Shown: in pieces, positions 1 to 9,654 of the stretch
How the letters are laid out: each line of letters opens with the position of its first letter
Numbering within the stretch: the stretch's first letter is position 1
Source of the DNA: Chara braunii
Taxonomy: Eukaryota > Streptophyta > Charophyceae > Charales > Characeae
Length of the DNA: 36,688 bases
Reading direction: 5' to 3'
Assembly: GCA_003427395.1 (NCBI GenBank)
Contig: BFEA01000597.1
Span: forward strand, 681,027 to 717,714
Made by a program: the position numbers and the translations under genes
Notes under the pieces: model-generated
What the model saw: the letters and a program-made list of their open reading frames with translations, nothing else
Databases searched by the model: none
Told to the model about the DNA's origin: nothing

Positions 1-870
1 TGAACCAAAGATCATTCATGAAAGTAGCTGTGCACTACCTACTAGTGTATGAGTGAAAAGCAAGAGTGTGAGTAGCCCAAATCACCAAGATTGAAGCAAA
101 GATCATTCATGAAAGTAGCGGTGCACTACCTACTAGTGTATGAGTGAAAAGCAAGAGTGTGAGTAGCCCAAATCACCAAGAATGCACCACAGATCATTCA
201 TGAAAGTAGCGGTGCACTACCTACTAGTGTATGAGTGAAAAGCAAGAGTGTGAGTAGCCCAAATCACCAAGAATGCATCAAAGATCATTCATGAAAGTAG
301 TGGTGCACTATCTACTAGTGTATGAGTGAAAAGCAAGAGTGTGAGTAGCCCAAATCACCAAGAATGCATTAAAGATCATCCATGAAAGTAGCGGTGCACT
401 ACCTACTAGTGTATCAGTGAAAAGCAAGAGTGTGAGTAGCCCAAATCACCAAGATTGCATCATCCATGAGAGTTGCGGTGCACTACCTACTAGTGTATGA
501 GTGAAAAGCAAGATTGTGAGTACCCAAATCACCAAGATTGAATCAAAGATCACTCATGAAAGTAGCGGTGCACTACCTACCAGTGTATGAGTGAAAAGCA
601 AGAGTGTGAGTAACCCAAATCACCAAGATTGAACCAAAAATCATCCGTGAAAGTAGCGGTGCACTACCTACTAGTGTGTGATTGAAAAACAAGAGTTGCA
701 CTAGGCTATCTCACTAGATTTGAGCAAGAGATCATCCATGGAAGAATCGGAAGATCTCCTACTCTCATGTGAGTGAAGAACAAGAGTTTGATTAGCCCAA
801 ATCACAAGTAACCAACATGACATCATCCATAGAAGAATCGGAGCACTACCTACTAGTATGTGATTGAAAA
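1..870. repeat. 91-bp tandem repeat array (minisatellite/satellite)
   Basis: A head-to-tail array. The marker 'gatcattcatg' or a close variant starts at 10, 101, 192, 283 and 374, giving an exact 91-bp period. Later copies near 459, 548 and 639 are shorter or more diverged, and two degenerate copies near 731 and 820 keep only 'atcatccat..gaagaatcgg' and 'actacctactagt'. The array starts before the window. No coding frame is conserved and there are no unique spacers. Divergence rises toward the right edge, as expected at the edge of a satellite array. Confidence 0.95.
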
Positions 871-892
871 ACAAGAGTTTGACTACCCCCAT

Positions 893-1099
893 AAGAAGAA
901 GAAGATGAAGAAGAAGAAAAAGAAGAAGAAGAAGGATGAGGAGAAGAAGAGGAGGAAGAAGAAGAAGGAGAAGAAGAAGAAGAAGAAGAAGAAGAAGAAG
1001 AAGAAGAAGAATGAGAAGAAGATGATGAAGAAGAAGATGAAGAAGAAGAAGAAGAAGAAGAAGAAGAAGAAGAAGAAGAAGAAGACGAAGAAGAAGATG
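893..1099. repeat. (GAA)n/(TTC)n microsatellite
   Basis: About 200 bp of nearly uninterrupted GAA/AAG triplets with a few GAT, GAG and GAC interruptions, all purine on the + strand. Such mirror-symmetric homopurine tracts can form triplex (H-DNA). The open frames across it (poly-Lys, poly-Glu, poly-Ser, poly-Leu) follow from the triplet repeat and are not genes. Confidence 0.95.
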
Positions 1100-2290
1100 C
1101 ATCTTCTTCCTTCCACACACCTTGTCAATATGTTAGAGATGAATTCTCAATCTTGATGAGGCTCTCTTCCTCCTTGCACAACTCCTTGGCTATGGCTCCC
1201 TCCTTCTTCAAGCCTCTCTTCTTCCTTTCTCACCTCCTCCCAAGTTGCCTCAAGCTCCCATCGCCATGGCTATGGAGTCCTTCCCTCTAGGAGGTCTAAT
1301 GGGGCTCCCTCTGACCTCTCTCTCTCCATCACCCCCAGGGGGCTATGGCGGATCACCTCCCCTAGTGCCAGCCTCACTACCTCTAGTCCCTAGAGCTCCT
1401 CTCCCTAGCTCATGGCCTCCACCAAGCTCTCAAACTAGCATGGGCTCTCCTCTCCTCTTTCCAAGTGAAAGAGTGCTTTCATGGGCTCACTTGGGCAGCA
1501 TGGGCACTTCTCATGCAAATGTGAAAGTGGCGGACTGAATTCCCAGCTTATGTAGGTTGAAACCAGCAGTCCGGCCAGCCCATGAGCCTCCCCATGAGCC
1601 TTGAGGTAAACCGAGGTACCCCCAAGGCAAAATTCCACTACTAGACCTTTCTGGAGGTACCCGGGCCTCTTTTTGGCCAAGTACATGCAGTCCGAGTGGT
1701 TGGTACCAACTCAGATTGCCTCTTGGCCTACTCCAGCCTCCTTTCTACCTCACAAATGCTGCCCCCTTGGGTCCTAATGCCAAGGGGCAATTTTACTTGA
1801 AAGAAAAAGACCTTGTGGGCCTTTTTCTCGATTTTTTCAAGTCTCGGTCTCCTTTGGGTAGGCCGGAGCATTTTTCCATGTGGTGGCATATTTTCAGCCT
1901 TGGATCTGGCTGAGATCCAAAGCCAGCAATAATCCGTGCTACACCCTAGTTGTCCTTGCTTCAATTTTGAGCCCCTAAGTCCACTTTTCAATTTTTGGTG
2001 CATCTGGCTCTCTTTTTGGGCCAAGTGCACAGTTTTGTCTCTTTCCCTCTTTTGTTTCTTTCCATTTTGGGTTGCCACCTCATTCCGGAGCTAGCCGTTT
2101 TGAGCTGGCCCACAAAAAATGGCTAGTTCCTCTCTACCATGAGATCTGATCTCAGTTCCATGGTCCAAAAGAAAACCGGTCACTTCCTTTTTGCATTTTC
2201 TCTCATTTTCTACTTTTTAATTCAGATTTTATTAGGGCCATATCTCTACAATCCGGATTGCCCTCCCTCATTCTAGGAGGGATGAGGTCA
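1100..2290. other. Pyrimidine-rich non-coding segment, first diverged unit of the 1.25-kb repeat
   Basis: The + strand is strongly C/T-rich with no credible gene. It ends with the same type of hairpin (around 2294-2328) that closes the next two units, so I read it as the first and most diverged copy of the roughly 1.25-kb unit that follows. It contains the palindrome GTTGGTACCAAC (1699-1710), a 7-bp hairpin at 1900-1920, the TGAGATC/GATCTCA palindrome at 2140-2154, and CAATCCGGATTG at 2249-2260. Confidence 0.5.
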
Positions 2291-3382
2291 CAGTTGGGAC
2301 CTGCCAGTCCCTACTGTGCAGGTCCCAATAGGCCGGTACACTCTCCTTCACTCTTTTCTCCCTTTTTTGTCTCATTCTCCCTCCTTTCTCTCCCATTTTT
2401 CTTTCTTTTTCTTTTATTTCAGTTGTGACAAGCGTCAAACTGTTGTGCACCCTCTTTCTAGGCTCTAAAGCCTATTTCAAGGCCAGGTTCATGGCTGTTA
2501 CTTGGCCGTTACATCTCAGATTCCAACAATGGCACCCCCATGCTTAGAGGGCTCCACTTTGCTCCCGTTTGTCCAATTTTGAACCCCTTTTGCTCCGATT
2601 TTCTAAGGACAACCTTTTTCTCAGGTTGAGCCTCTTGAGGCTTTATTTTCTCATGCCTAGCTAGTCCGAGATATCTCGGACTGCTGGGAAGCCCTCCTAA
2701 CATTATTATTTTGCTTTCTTTTCTCCCCATGGCTCTCCCACTGGCCCCCACTAGTGCTTCCACTAGTGGTGCTAATATTTTCCACCATCTCGATCCTTGA
2801 TCTCGACGGTGCCGTTTGTTAGCACAAATATTCCTTGTGCTTGCTCATGGTCCCCTTGGGACATCCCCAAGTCCCCGCCACTCTCCTCCATACTAGTTCC
2901 ATTTTCTTGTCCCGCCGGCGGTCCCGCCGCGCATATCCTGTTTTTCGATTTTATTATTTGAACCCACTTGGTCCCTGGCAACATTCTGAATGGTGTCCCA
3001 TTTTTATTTTTGGACCCCCTTGCCCTTGGTGGTCCCATCATTTTCTTCATGTGTGCCGATTTTTCTAGGCCGTGAGATCTCATCTCACGGTTGCCGTTTA
3101 CTGTTTTTACTTGCCCCATGCCGAAATCGCTCCTTTCTAGCCTTCCGGGCTTATCGTGGCTCATTTTCTCTTAGCCTAGGCATCCCCATGCAGTCCATTG
3201 CAACTTGGACTGCAATGGGGGTCAATTTCCTAGCCCCAATACCCCACAACTAGCCCTTACTCAAAAGAAAAAGAAACGGTCAATTCCCAAGTGCATCCGG
3301 ACTTGATTTTGGCTCCGGATGCACCTAAAACATGTGTTTCTCCTCATTCATGTAATCCGTTTTATTGCGGTTGTGAGGGGCC

Positions 3383-3425
3383 TTGATTTTCTTTGATTTT
3401 CTCTGCAAAAATCAAAGAAAATCAA
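3383..3425. repeat. Perfect 18-bp inverted repeat with 7-nt loop
   Basis: The left arm at 3383-3400 (ttgattttctttgatttt) and the right arm at 3408-3425 are exact reverse complements around the loop ctctgca. It lies just downstream of another 11-bp perfect stem (3291-3301 with 3314-3324). Confidence 0.9.
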
Positions 3426-3505
3426 AGTTTTTTGTAACCGTCATATTCCAGAATGAATCTGCTTACGGATGAATCTCCTAAGTGACTGTTTTTTACCGTT
3501 AAGGC

Positions 3506-3560
3506 CTTTTTTCTCTTTTCTTTTCTTTTCTTTTCTTTTCTTTTTCTTTTCTTTTCTTTT
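3506..3560. repeat. (TTTTC)n microsatellite
   Basis: About ten consecutive ttttc units with minor length changes. A second homopolymer-like T tract lies at about 3664-3683. Confidence 0.85.
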
Positions 3561-4161
3561 CCTCCTTTCTTGGACAGTAGGGACCTGCCAGTCCCTACTT
3601 GTGGCAATCCTTACTGACGGCTAACTCACTCATTTCCTCTCACTCTTTCTGTTTTATTCTCCCACTTTTTTTTTTTTTTTTTTATCTTTTTTCTAGCATG
3701 CCAAGTGTCAAGTGGTCGTTAAGGCCCTTTTCTAGCCTTTTCCTCTTAGTTTTGGCCCTTCCTATGCCCAAAGTGCAGTCCGTTATATCTCGGACTGCAA
3801 TAATGGCCTTCTCATGCCCATGGGAGCTTCCCTTCACTCCTATTTTCCTCCCATAGTGGCCCTACCTACTTCGATTTTCTCACGGAGGGCTATTTTTCAC
3901 ATGGGGTCTCTTTTGACTCCATTTTCTTGAGGGAGGCTGATCCGAGATTTTTCGGATTGCTCCCATGCCTCCCACCTCAAGTTTCTTTACTTTTTCTTTT
4001 ATTTTCGGCCTTCCTTTTTGCTACCGCTAGTGCTTGTAGTAGTGGTGCTAATATTCTTGGTCGTCAAGATCTCGATCTTGACGGTGCACCTTGCCTTTAT
4101 TATTTTTCCTCACGCGGTGCCGCCGTTTCTTCTTGGGACTTTCACATGTCCCCGCCTACTT

Positions 4162-4261
4162 GTCCCGTCGGTGGTCCCCGACACTTGGTCCCGCCGGTGG
4201 TCCCCGACACTTAGTCCCGCCGGTGGTCCCCGACACAGTCCCGCCGGCGGTCCCCGGCACA
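4162..4261. repeat. 24-26 bp tandem repeat, four copies
   Basis: The unit gtcccgccggtggtccccg plus acactt starts at 4162, 4188, 4214 and 4238. The last copy is the most diverged (ccggcggtccccggcac). GC-rich local minisatellite; no function assigned. Confidence 0.85.
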
Positions 4262-4815
4262 TTTCCCCCTGGATGCCATTAATTTTACTTAGTCCCACGT
4301 GGCCTCGGGTGCCTTTCCCCGAGGTGTCCCATGTCCCTTGGGCGTTTTGCCGCCCCATGGTGACCCCTCTCCCTTGTCTTTTTTTGCGCCTTGCGTGCGC
4401 TGGTTCCTTTGGTCGCGGGCCTCTACCCCGAGGCTCCCGTAGGTGGCCCCCATGTTGACCCCTCGTTCTCTATCTTCCCGCGGCCTCTGGGTCGCCCGTC
4501 CCTCGACTCCTTCATTCCTTTATCGCTGTCGTGCTGCGTTTGCTGGTTCAAGGGCCCTTTGGACTTAGTCTTATTGCATTCCAACGGCCCTCCCGGCCTC
4601 ATGCTATGTTCTATGGGTCTCTGTTCTTGCGCTCGCTTGCTTGCCGTCGCTAGTTCTTTCCTCCAGTGGTTCTCGCCCCAGGGCATCACTCCCTCTGGCG
4701 GCCTAACCCTTTGTCTTTTCTCTCTCTTGCCTCCTCACTCCAGATTTCTCTTTTGTGCACAGTTTGCCCATATTCATTCTCTCAAGTGATGGGAAGTTAT
4801 TCGGGACTCACCAGT

Positions 4816-4990
4816 CCCGACACATTCCCCCCACTCATTCGCGATGTCCTCATCGCGCACCAATCTCTTGTCAGTGGGTTTTGGAGGGATAGACGGGGGA
4901 GGAGGATGAGATGTTATGGGTCGTTCGTTTGCCAGAGTTCGTTTTGTCTTTTCTTGTTCCTTTCTCGGATTCTTCTAGGCTTCAACCCTT
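4816..4990 (-). pseudogene. Candidate 3' end of a minus-strand LTR element: pol tail, PPT and LTR boundary
   Basis: Read on the - strand, a polar, proline-rich frame ending in KPTDKRLVRDEDIANEWG runs into a purine run (complement of 4825-4832) and then TGTCGGGAC, the usual order pol C-terminus, polypurine tract, LTR. The acidic tail just before the PPT matches the style of plant Ty3/gypsy 3' ends. Upstream coding sequence is not recognisable, so this is at most a fragment. An alternative is a chance purine run beside a hairpin. Confidence 0.35.
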
Positions 4991-5040
4991 GGGACGGGGA
5001 GGGGGTGCATATGATTAGGGCTTTCTTCAGACTTCTCATG

Positions 5041-5156
5041 TCTCATTCATCACTCTTAAAACATCAAAACCCCTTTCGTCTCATTCATCACTCATAAAGC
5101 ATCAATCCTCCTTTCGTCTCGTTCATCACCCTCAGAACATCAAACCTCCTTTCAAC
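5041..5156. repeat. 38-bp tandem repeat, three copies
   Basis: 'tctcattcatcactc' or a close variant begins at 5041, 5079 and 5117. Each copy ends in 'cctttcg' or 'cctttca'. Simple non-coding minisatellite. Confidence 0.85.
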
Positions 5157-5484
5157 TACCCTTTTCTTGCGGCCCCTGCTTCTCCCCGAGCCTTGCCATC
5201 CCCAGCGCCCTTTTATTGTTCCTCCATCCACCCCGTGCCAGCCACGTTCCTTTTCAGGCCCCGGTTGCCCTCAGTGCTTCTTTTACTTGGCTTTTCGGAC
5301 CGTGCAATCCACGCCTCCCGTCATTCTTTCCTCAATCTCGTGCTTTACCAAATTCACATGTATTTTTCCCATGTTATTTTGCCCAGTTTTCTCCATCCCT
5401 GCCAATCCCGTATGCATGTCACCCCCATTCTCAAAACCCGCGTTACTTAGTCCATTCCATACGCATCTTTCTTCCGGCATCTCG

Positions 5485-5975
5485 CCAGGCCTTGCTCAAA
5501 CTCATGCAAAATCCATTACACATTTATCACTTTTCTGGGCATCTTGCAGTCCTTCCCTTTAGCTTATGCAAACCCAGTTGCTCATGCCTTTCTCTTCTGA
5601 ATGTTTTGCCAGACCTTCTCTCAAGCCCGCGCAAGGTCAATTACTCATCCATTTCTCTTCTGACCATTTTGCCAGGCCTTTTCTCAAGCCCATGCAAAGT
5701 CAAATACTCATCCATTTCTCTTCTGGACATCTTGCCAGGCCTTTTCTCAAGCCCATGCAAAGTCAAATACTCATCCATTTCTCTTCTGGACATCTTGCCA
5801 GGTCCTTCCTCAAGCCTGCGCAAAGTCAATTACTCATTCATTCCTTTCTTCTGGACATCTTGCCAGATCTTTTCTCAAGCCTGCGCAAAGTCAATTATAC
5901 AAGCATTTTTTTTCTTCTGGACATCTTGCCAGGTCTTTTCTCAAGCCTGCGCAAAATCAATTACATAATTTCTTG
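5485..5975. repeat. 63-bp tandem repeat, about seven copies
   Basis: 'gccagg' or 'gccaga' anchors fall at 5608, 5671, 5734, 5797, 5862 and 5928, with a diverged copy near 5489. The period is exactly 63 bp for three steps, then 65 and 66. Because 63 is divisible by three, all forward frames stay open through the central copies and one would encode a 21-residue repeat (containing SSISLLDILPG). The later 65-bp step breaks that frame and there is no start or splice context, so I treat it as non-coding. Confidence 0.9.
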
Positions 5976-6016
5976 GGCTCATGGTAACCTTGCACGCTTT
6001 TTCATTGGTAGATGGC

Positions 6017-6055
6017 ACACCTTCCCCCCACACAAAATGCGATGTCCCCATCGCA
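6017..6055. other. C-run plus 7-bp hairpin resembling the PPT-flanking motif at 4823-4857
   Basis: 'ccttccccccacac' is followed by TGCGATG-tccc-CATCGCA (6038-6055). The junction at 4823-4857 has the same order: a C-run, then CGCGATG-tcct-CATCGCG. The outermost pair differs (C-G versus T-A) but stays complementary. On the - strand this would be hairpin, polypurine tract and a putative LTR starting TGTGCCATC. Confidence 0.4.
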
Positions 6056-7256
6056 CGACTAGTTCTCACTCAGAGGTACGCAGACCTTGGCCCACCAACG
6101 AGTAGACGGATGTCGGCCCATCAGTCCCAAAAAGGAAGGGTGATCAGTCCTCCCCCTGCTGATAACTCACCTCATCCCGTACTCCGTCCGACCTTTTGTC
6201 GCTTACGAGACGGGCGTCATCACTGAGGTACCTCCTCACATCTGGCAGGTAGGTCCAGTCCGAAACCTCCCAGGACCCCGTCTTGCCGTAATGGCTTTCT
6301 CGCGAATCGTTCCTTCCGAGTGGTGTTTTCTTGGATCCGGCCTCTTCCTTTTAAGGGAGTTGGGACTCTCAATTAGTTTGCGAGTGCAGTTACGAAGACC
6401 TCGCGGTTAGTCCCGGAACGGTTGTAATGATCCGGCCGGGCGGTGTCATTCGCCCTGTGGTGGTTGTGGCTTCCAGCCGGTACCACGCCTGACTCCTCCC
6501 TCTGGACAGTGCTGCTCAACTTTATGCGAGCTGCCGTGGTCCATTCCAAATGGTCGTGCCGCCCCTCTACGACATGGCGTGTGGTTGGGGAGAAAAATGA
6601 GACTTAGGAAAAAGAATGACTCTCTCGCCCGTTTGGCTCCACGCCCTTGACTTTTAGGTTCTCGACATGAGGCGCAGTTTGAACTCCCCGACTAGAGCTC
6701 GTTGTCGGAGTTAGTTCCGGACGGCCCGCATCAATCAAAGAGAAAGATGCCTTGGTCCTTCAACCCTTATTTTCCCTTATAAGGAATAGGTCACGCTGTG
6801 ACTTTTCCCTTGACGGGTAGAGGTCTTGGGGTTGCGATGCATGCATCACTTTCCTCCTTATGTCGAGACCTGAGACTAGAAGAAAGGGAAAACTCAATCT
6901 CTTGCTATTTCCATGGTCGGCCCGACGACCTTACATCAAGTTGCCTAGGGTCCCCTGGCTATGCAATGCAATATCAAATCCTCAAACACTCAATCCCATG
7001 CTATTTCCAAGGTTGATTCTCATGGCTGGTCCAATAGCCTCTCATCAATCAAGGCCACCCCTTGTGGTCGCTCTGGCGGCCGCTTTCTTAATAGCCATTT
7101 TCGCAAGGGCCGACCCGTCGGCCCACCTTCAATCCTCATCTTTCACATTCCCCAATATCCATTTTGTATGACTGTCCCTCCGGTCCATGCTTCTCTTGTC
7201 TTTAGGCTCAGCCTTCTTTATCCTGCCCTTCTCATTCTCATTCGTCCGTTCTCCTG
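6056..7256. other. Non-coding segment without recognisable gene
   Basis: No supported ORF. Two perfect palindromes stand out: CCTTATAAGG at 6775-6784 (a consensus CArG box, CC(A/T)6GG) and GATGCATGCATC at 6836-6847, which contains an RY-type CATGCA core. A loose duplication with 'ctcaat..tgctatttcca' occurs near 6890 and 6990. I cannot link these sites to a gene. Confidence 0.4.
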
Positions 7257-7415
7257 GCTATCTCAATGATCGATCCACCGTTCTTTTCCATCTCTTTCAT
7301 CCATCCCATTGGCTATTTCAATGACCGACCCACCGGCCTTATCCATCTCTTTCATCCATTCCATTGGCTATTTCAACGACCGACCCACCGGCCTTTTCCA
7401 TCTCTTATTGCTCAA
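7257..7415. repeat. 55-bp tandem repeat, three copies
   Basis: 'ggctat..caa..accg' or a variant begins at 7257, 7312 and 7367. Each copy contains 'cttt..ccatctctttcatcca'. Non-coding minisatellite. Confidence 0.85.
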
Positions 7416-7523
7416 TCCAACTTATTCTCAATCAGCCTTTCTCAATCAACCTTTCTCAATCAATTATGTAGGGGACCTCAGTGCCTATTTCAAAAGGAAT
7501 GACCCTTGTCAGGGGCCATTCCC

Positions 7524-7680
7524 GAACAACCTGGTTAGGGCTGTTCCTTTCCATTCTCAAGTCGAACAGCCTGGTTAGGGCCATTTTTTTCCATTCTCAA
7601 GTCGAACAGCTTGGTTAGGGTCATTCCTTTCGATTCTCAAGTCGAACAGCCTGGTTAGGGCCATTCCTTTCCATTCTCAA
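7524..7680. repeat. 40-bp tandem repeat, four copies
   Basis: 'gaacagcctggttaggg' or a close variant begins at 7524, 7564, 7604 and 7644, followed by 'cattcctttccattctcaagtc'-like sequence. The spacing is exactly 40 bp. Confidence 0.92.
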
Positions 7681-8388
7681 TGTTAGTGCCCGAGGGGGTG
7701 GGCCTCGAGGTTACGGATCTCATTTCTGTCTTGGAGGTTAGAAGGTGGCCATCTCATCTCAGTTTTCAGCGTGCTGTTCCCATTTTCTATTTCTCGCAGT
7801 AATGTACTATTCATGCATACATCCGACTTAGCGTCTAGTACTCGAGTTGGGGCTCGCGACCCCAAGCAGCACTAGCCCACCCGGTCATTCACCCATAGCA
7901 AAAGACATAAGTGCCCCCTCTTATTTTCACTCGTTTTGATGACTCAGACCTCGGCTATTCTCAGACTCCTTCATGACTCAGTTGGATTAGGCTCCTAGGG
8001 AAGGAGCGTTCTTCACGCCCCTTAACCCATAGGTTCCCTAACCTCTCTTGTACTCGACCACCATTCAATGCCTTGCTTGCTCGTCAATCTTTACTCAAAG
8101 TTTCTTTTCTCAAAAGCACAATCCTTATCCCATCCAAAATTCACAACACATCCTCCCCAACTGGTCTCATCCCATGCCCCATGTCATTGTCTCGTGTACC
8201 CACTTTCAAAGGTAGCTCATCCAGAAAGTAGCCTCAGAAGCTATTTTCTAATCTTATTGTGCCACAGTCTTAGCTGGCCCTCTTATCACTTCATCCTTAG
8301 CAAGCTTACTCATACTATACACGTTCTTGTCGTTCCCATGTCTTTGCAAACAGAAAAGCAGGACTCCTGTTTAATGCTAAATCAACAT
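7681..8388. other. Non-coding DNA with a candidate minus-strand PPT/LTR junction at about 8150
   Basis: No gene seen. Read on the - strand, 8158 to 8135 gives a purine run GGGGAGGA followed by TGTGTTGTGAATTTTGG, which could be the polypurine tract and the first bases of the 3' LTR of the element whose ORF Y ends at 8389. I found no second copy of this LTR start in the window, so the call rests only on position and form. Confidence 0.3.
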
Positions 8389-9120
8389 CTAGTTCCTTTT
8401 GCTGCCTTGTGCCTCAGCTTGCTCGATTCCTTGTCTACCCTGTTCCTCGGCAGGCTTTCTAACCCCCAGGCCGAAGGTCTCGATTTCCCTCCTTTTCTTC
8501 GCAATTTCCTGTAGTTCCGCCTCACTGAAAAAGTCCAAAGGTGTGGCTTCCATCCCTGCCTTTGCGAGTTCTCAGGCCTCGATGATCCACTCGTGCCTGA
8601 TCACATTGGTCCATTGCTGAAACCAATGACTGGGCGTTGGCCCAAACTCATCCTCCCATCTGAAGGCCTCATCGCGCGGCTGGTGCATCGGAGGCCGCCT
8701 CTCTTCCCTAGGCCTGGAGATTTTATCCCTCTCATCCCCGCTGCTGATTTCTATGATCTCTTGTACATCCTCCTCCTCATCCTCCTCGTCCTCCGTCTGT
8801 ATGGGGCTATACCCTCCCGTTGGGTTCTTTGGATCGTAGGTATAAGGAATCTTTGTCCTTGTCTCATACCCCTCACAACTGTCGTGGCCGCTTCGTCCTT
8901 CAAGCGGGCTTTCTCTTCTCTCCTCCCCATCCTCACGCTCGTCGTGCATGTCCTGTCCCCCTTGGCTTTCTCCATGCCAAGTCTCACATCGTTCGCCCCT
9001 GTTGGCTCCTTCCTCGCCAGAGGCCTGAGCCTTATCTCCCATATCTGCATTGCCCCCTTCTCCCACATTTGCCCTTTCCTTCTCGCCCTCACTGTCAGCC
9101 GTAGTTCCGCCCTGGGTAGC
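8389..9120 (-). pseudogene. ORF Y: acidic 3' accessory ORF of element A (one internal stop)
   Basis: A minus-strand frame of about 240 codons with a single TGA at 8572-8574, ending in TAG at 8389-8391. The protein is strongly charged and low-complexity at first (Glu/Gly/Arg-rich), then has an acidic block EDEEDEEEDVQEIIEISSGD, an Arg-rich stretch, a Trp-containing segment (FGPTPSHWFQQWTNVIRHEW) and a helical tail (SEAELQEIAKKRREIE). I do not recognise a domain. Its upstream end stops abruptly at about 9120, where plus-strand pol sequence begins. If 9121-14760 is re-inverted, its frame continues without a shift into the DNA downstream of the integrase, which suggests an extra ORF 3' of pol. 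It could also be a displaced gag part. Confidence 0.5.
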
Positions 9121-9654
9121 CAATCGAGGATTCAGACGGAGAGATCCAACTAACGAGCAGTGCAGATACTGCACCGCGATGGGACATTATGTGCGCGCAT
9201 GTCCAAAACTCAACCATGATATACTAAAAAGGAGATGTACCAGGTCGTTAAAGGGAGAGATATTCGGACCACAGGGAGAACGGGTGAATTGGAACTCGCC
9301 AAGGGGGATGCGACGAGCTATTATCATGCTCAATGGGTTAGAGATAGCAGCAGTAGAAGCTGAGCCGGTGGTTGAAATCATCTGGGATCAACTTCGGGGC
9401 TGCGGGCCGCAGGTCAACTTCATTTTGGAAAACGACAGACGAGATAGGGTGAACGCGACTACTCGGCTAGGGACGGTTGGGAGAAGGATTATTTGTGACA
9501 CCGTGATGGAGGAGGTTGCTGGAAGTTCCCTACCCCAGGCAGAGCCTAAGGCCGGGGAACCAGAGAAAGTCTATGGGAAGCCTAGGGAAGAGGAACTTGC
9601 GTACAAGTTACCGCTGCCAAGAAGAAGTTTCGGTATCAAATCCCAATCTTAACC
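9121..9654 (+). pseudogene. Element A gag C-terminus with CCHC zinc knuckle (nucleocapsid)
   Basis: A nucleocapsid-type frame. The zinc knuckle C-X2-C-X4-H-X4-C (CRYCTAMGHYVRAC) is encoded at 9161-9202 and all four ligands are intact; such knuckles bind genomic RNA during particle assembly. A linker of about 150 residues follows. The protease continues in another frame from about 9601, so a frameshift lies between roughly 9500 and 9620. The left edge at 9121 is abrupt: the preceding sequence belongs to the minus-strand ORF Y, and the expected capsid sits inverted at 14761-15476. Family: Ty3/gypsy-type gag-pol. Confidence 0.8.

Larger units (their letters stand above)
2291..4822. repeat. Two diverged tandem units of about 1.25 kb, hairpin-rich, likely LTR-derived
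   Basis: Landmarks recur at nearly constant spacing. 'gacctgccagtccctac' occurs near 2299 and 3583. A 'gtgctaatatt' block followed by 'gatctcgacggtgc' or 'gatcttgacggtgc' lies near 2770 and 4046. A CT-rich 'cattctccc' stretch followed by 'gtcaa..gt' lies near 2370-2430 and 3640-3710. The last unit ends in a TCGGGACT/AGTCCCGA hairpin followed by ACA and a C-run, which on the - strand reads as a polypurine tract joined to an LTR starting TGTCGGGAC. I infer tandem or stacked long terminal repeats of a minus-oriented element; no partner LTR is visible. Confidence 0.55.

Noticed and set aside
1-870. CRISPR-like array
   Set aside because: The full 91-bp unit repeats with no variable spacers, and the context is eukaryotic; it is a satellite.
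701-1156. Overlapping open frames rich in Leu, Ser, Phe or Lys
   Set aside because: They are readings of the (GAA)n/(TTC)n tract in different frames; a triplet repeat keeps all frames open.
5216-6105. Plus-strand frames of 179-250 codons as a repeat-containing protein gene
   Set aside because: Openness follows from the 63-bp tandem repeat; the frame breaks where the period becomes 65 and no initiation or splice context is visible.
8593-9104. Plus-strand frames opposite ORF Y
   Set aside because: They are the antisense of the acidic Glu-rich frame (Ser/Leu/Pro-rich output) and carry no domain.
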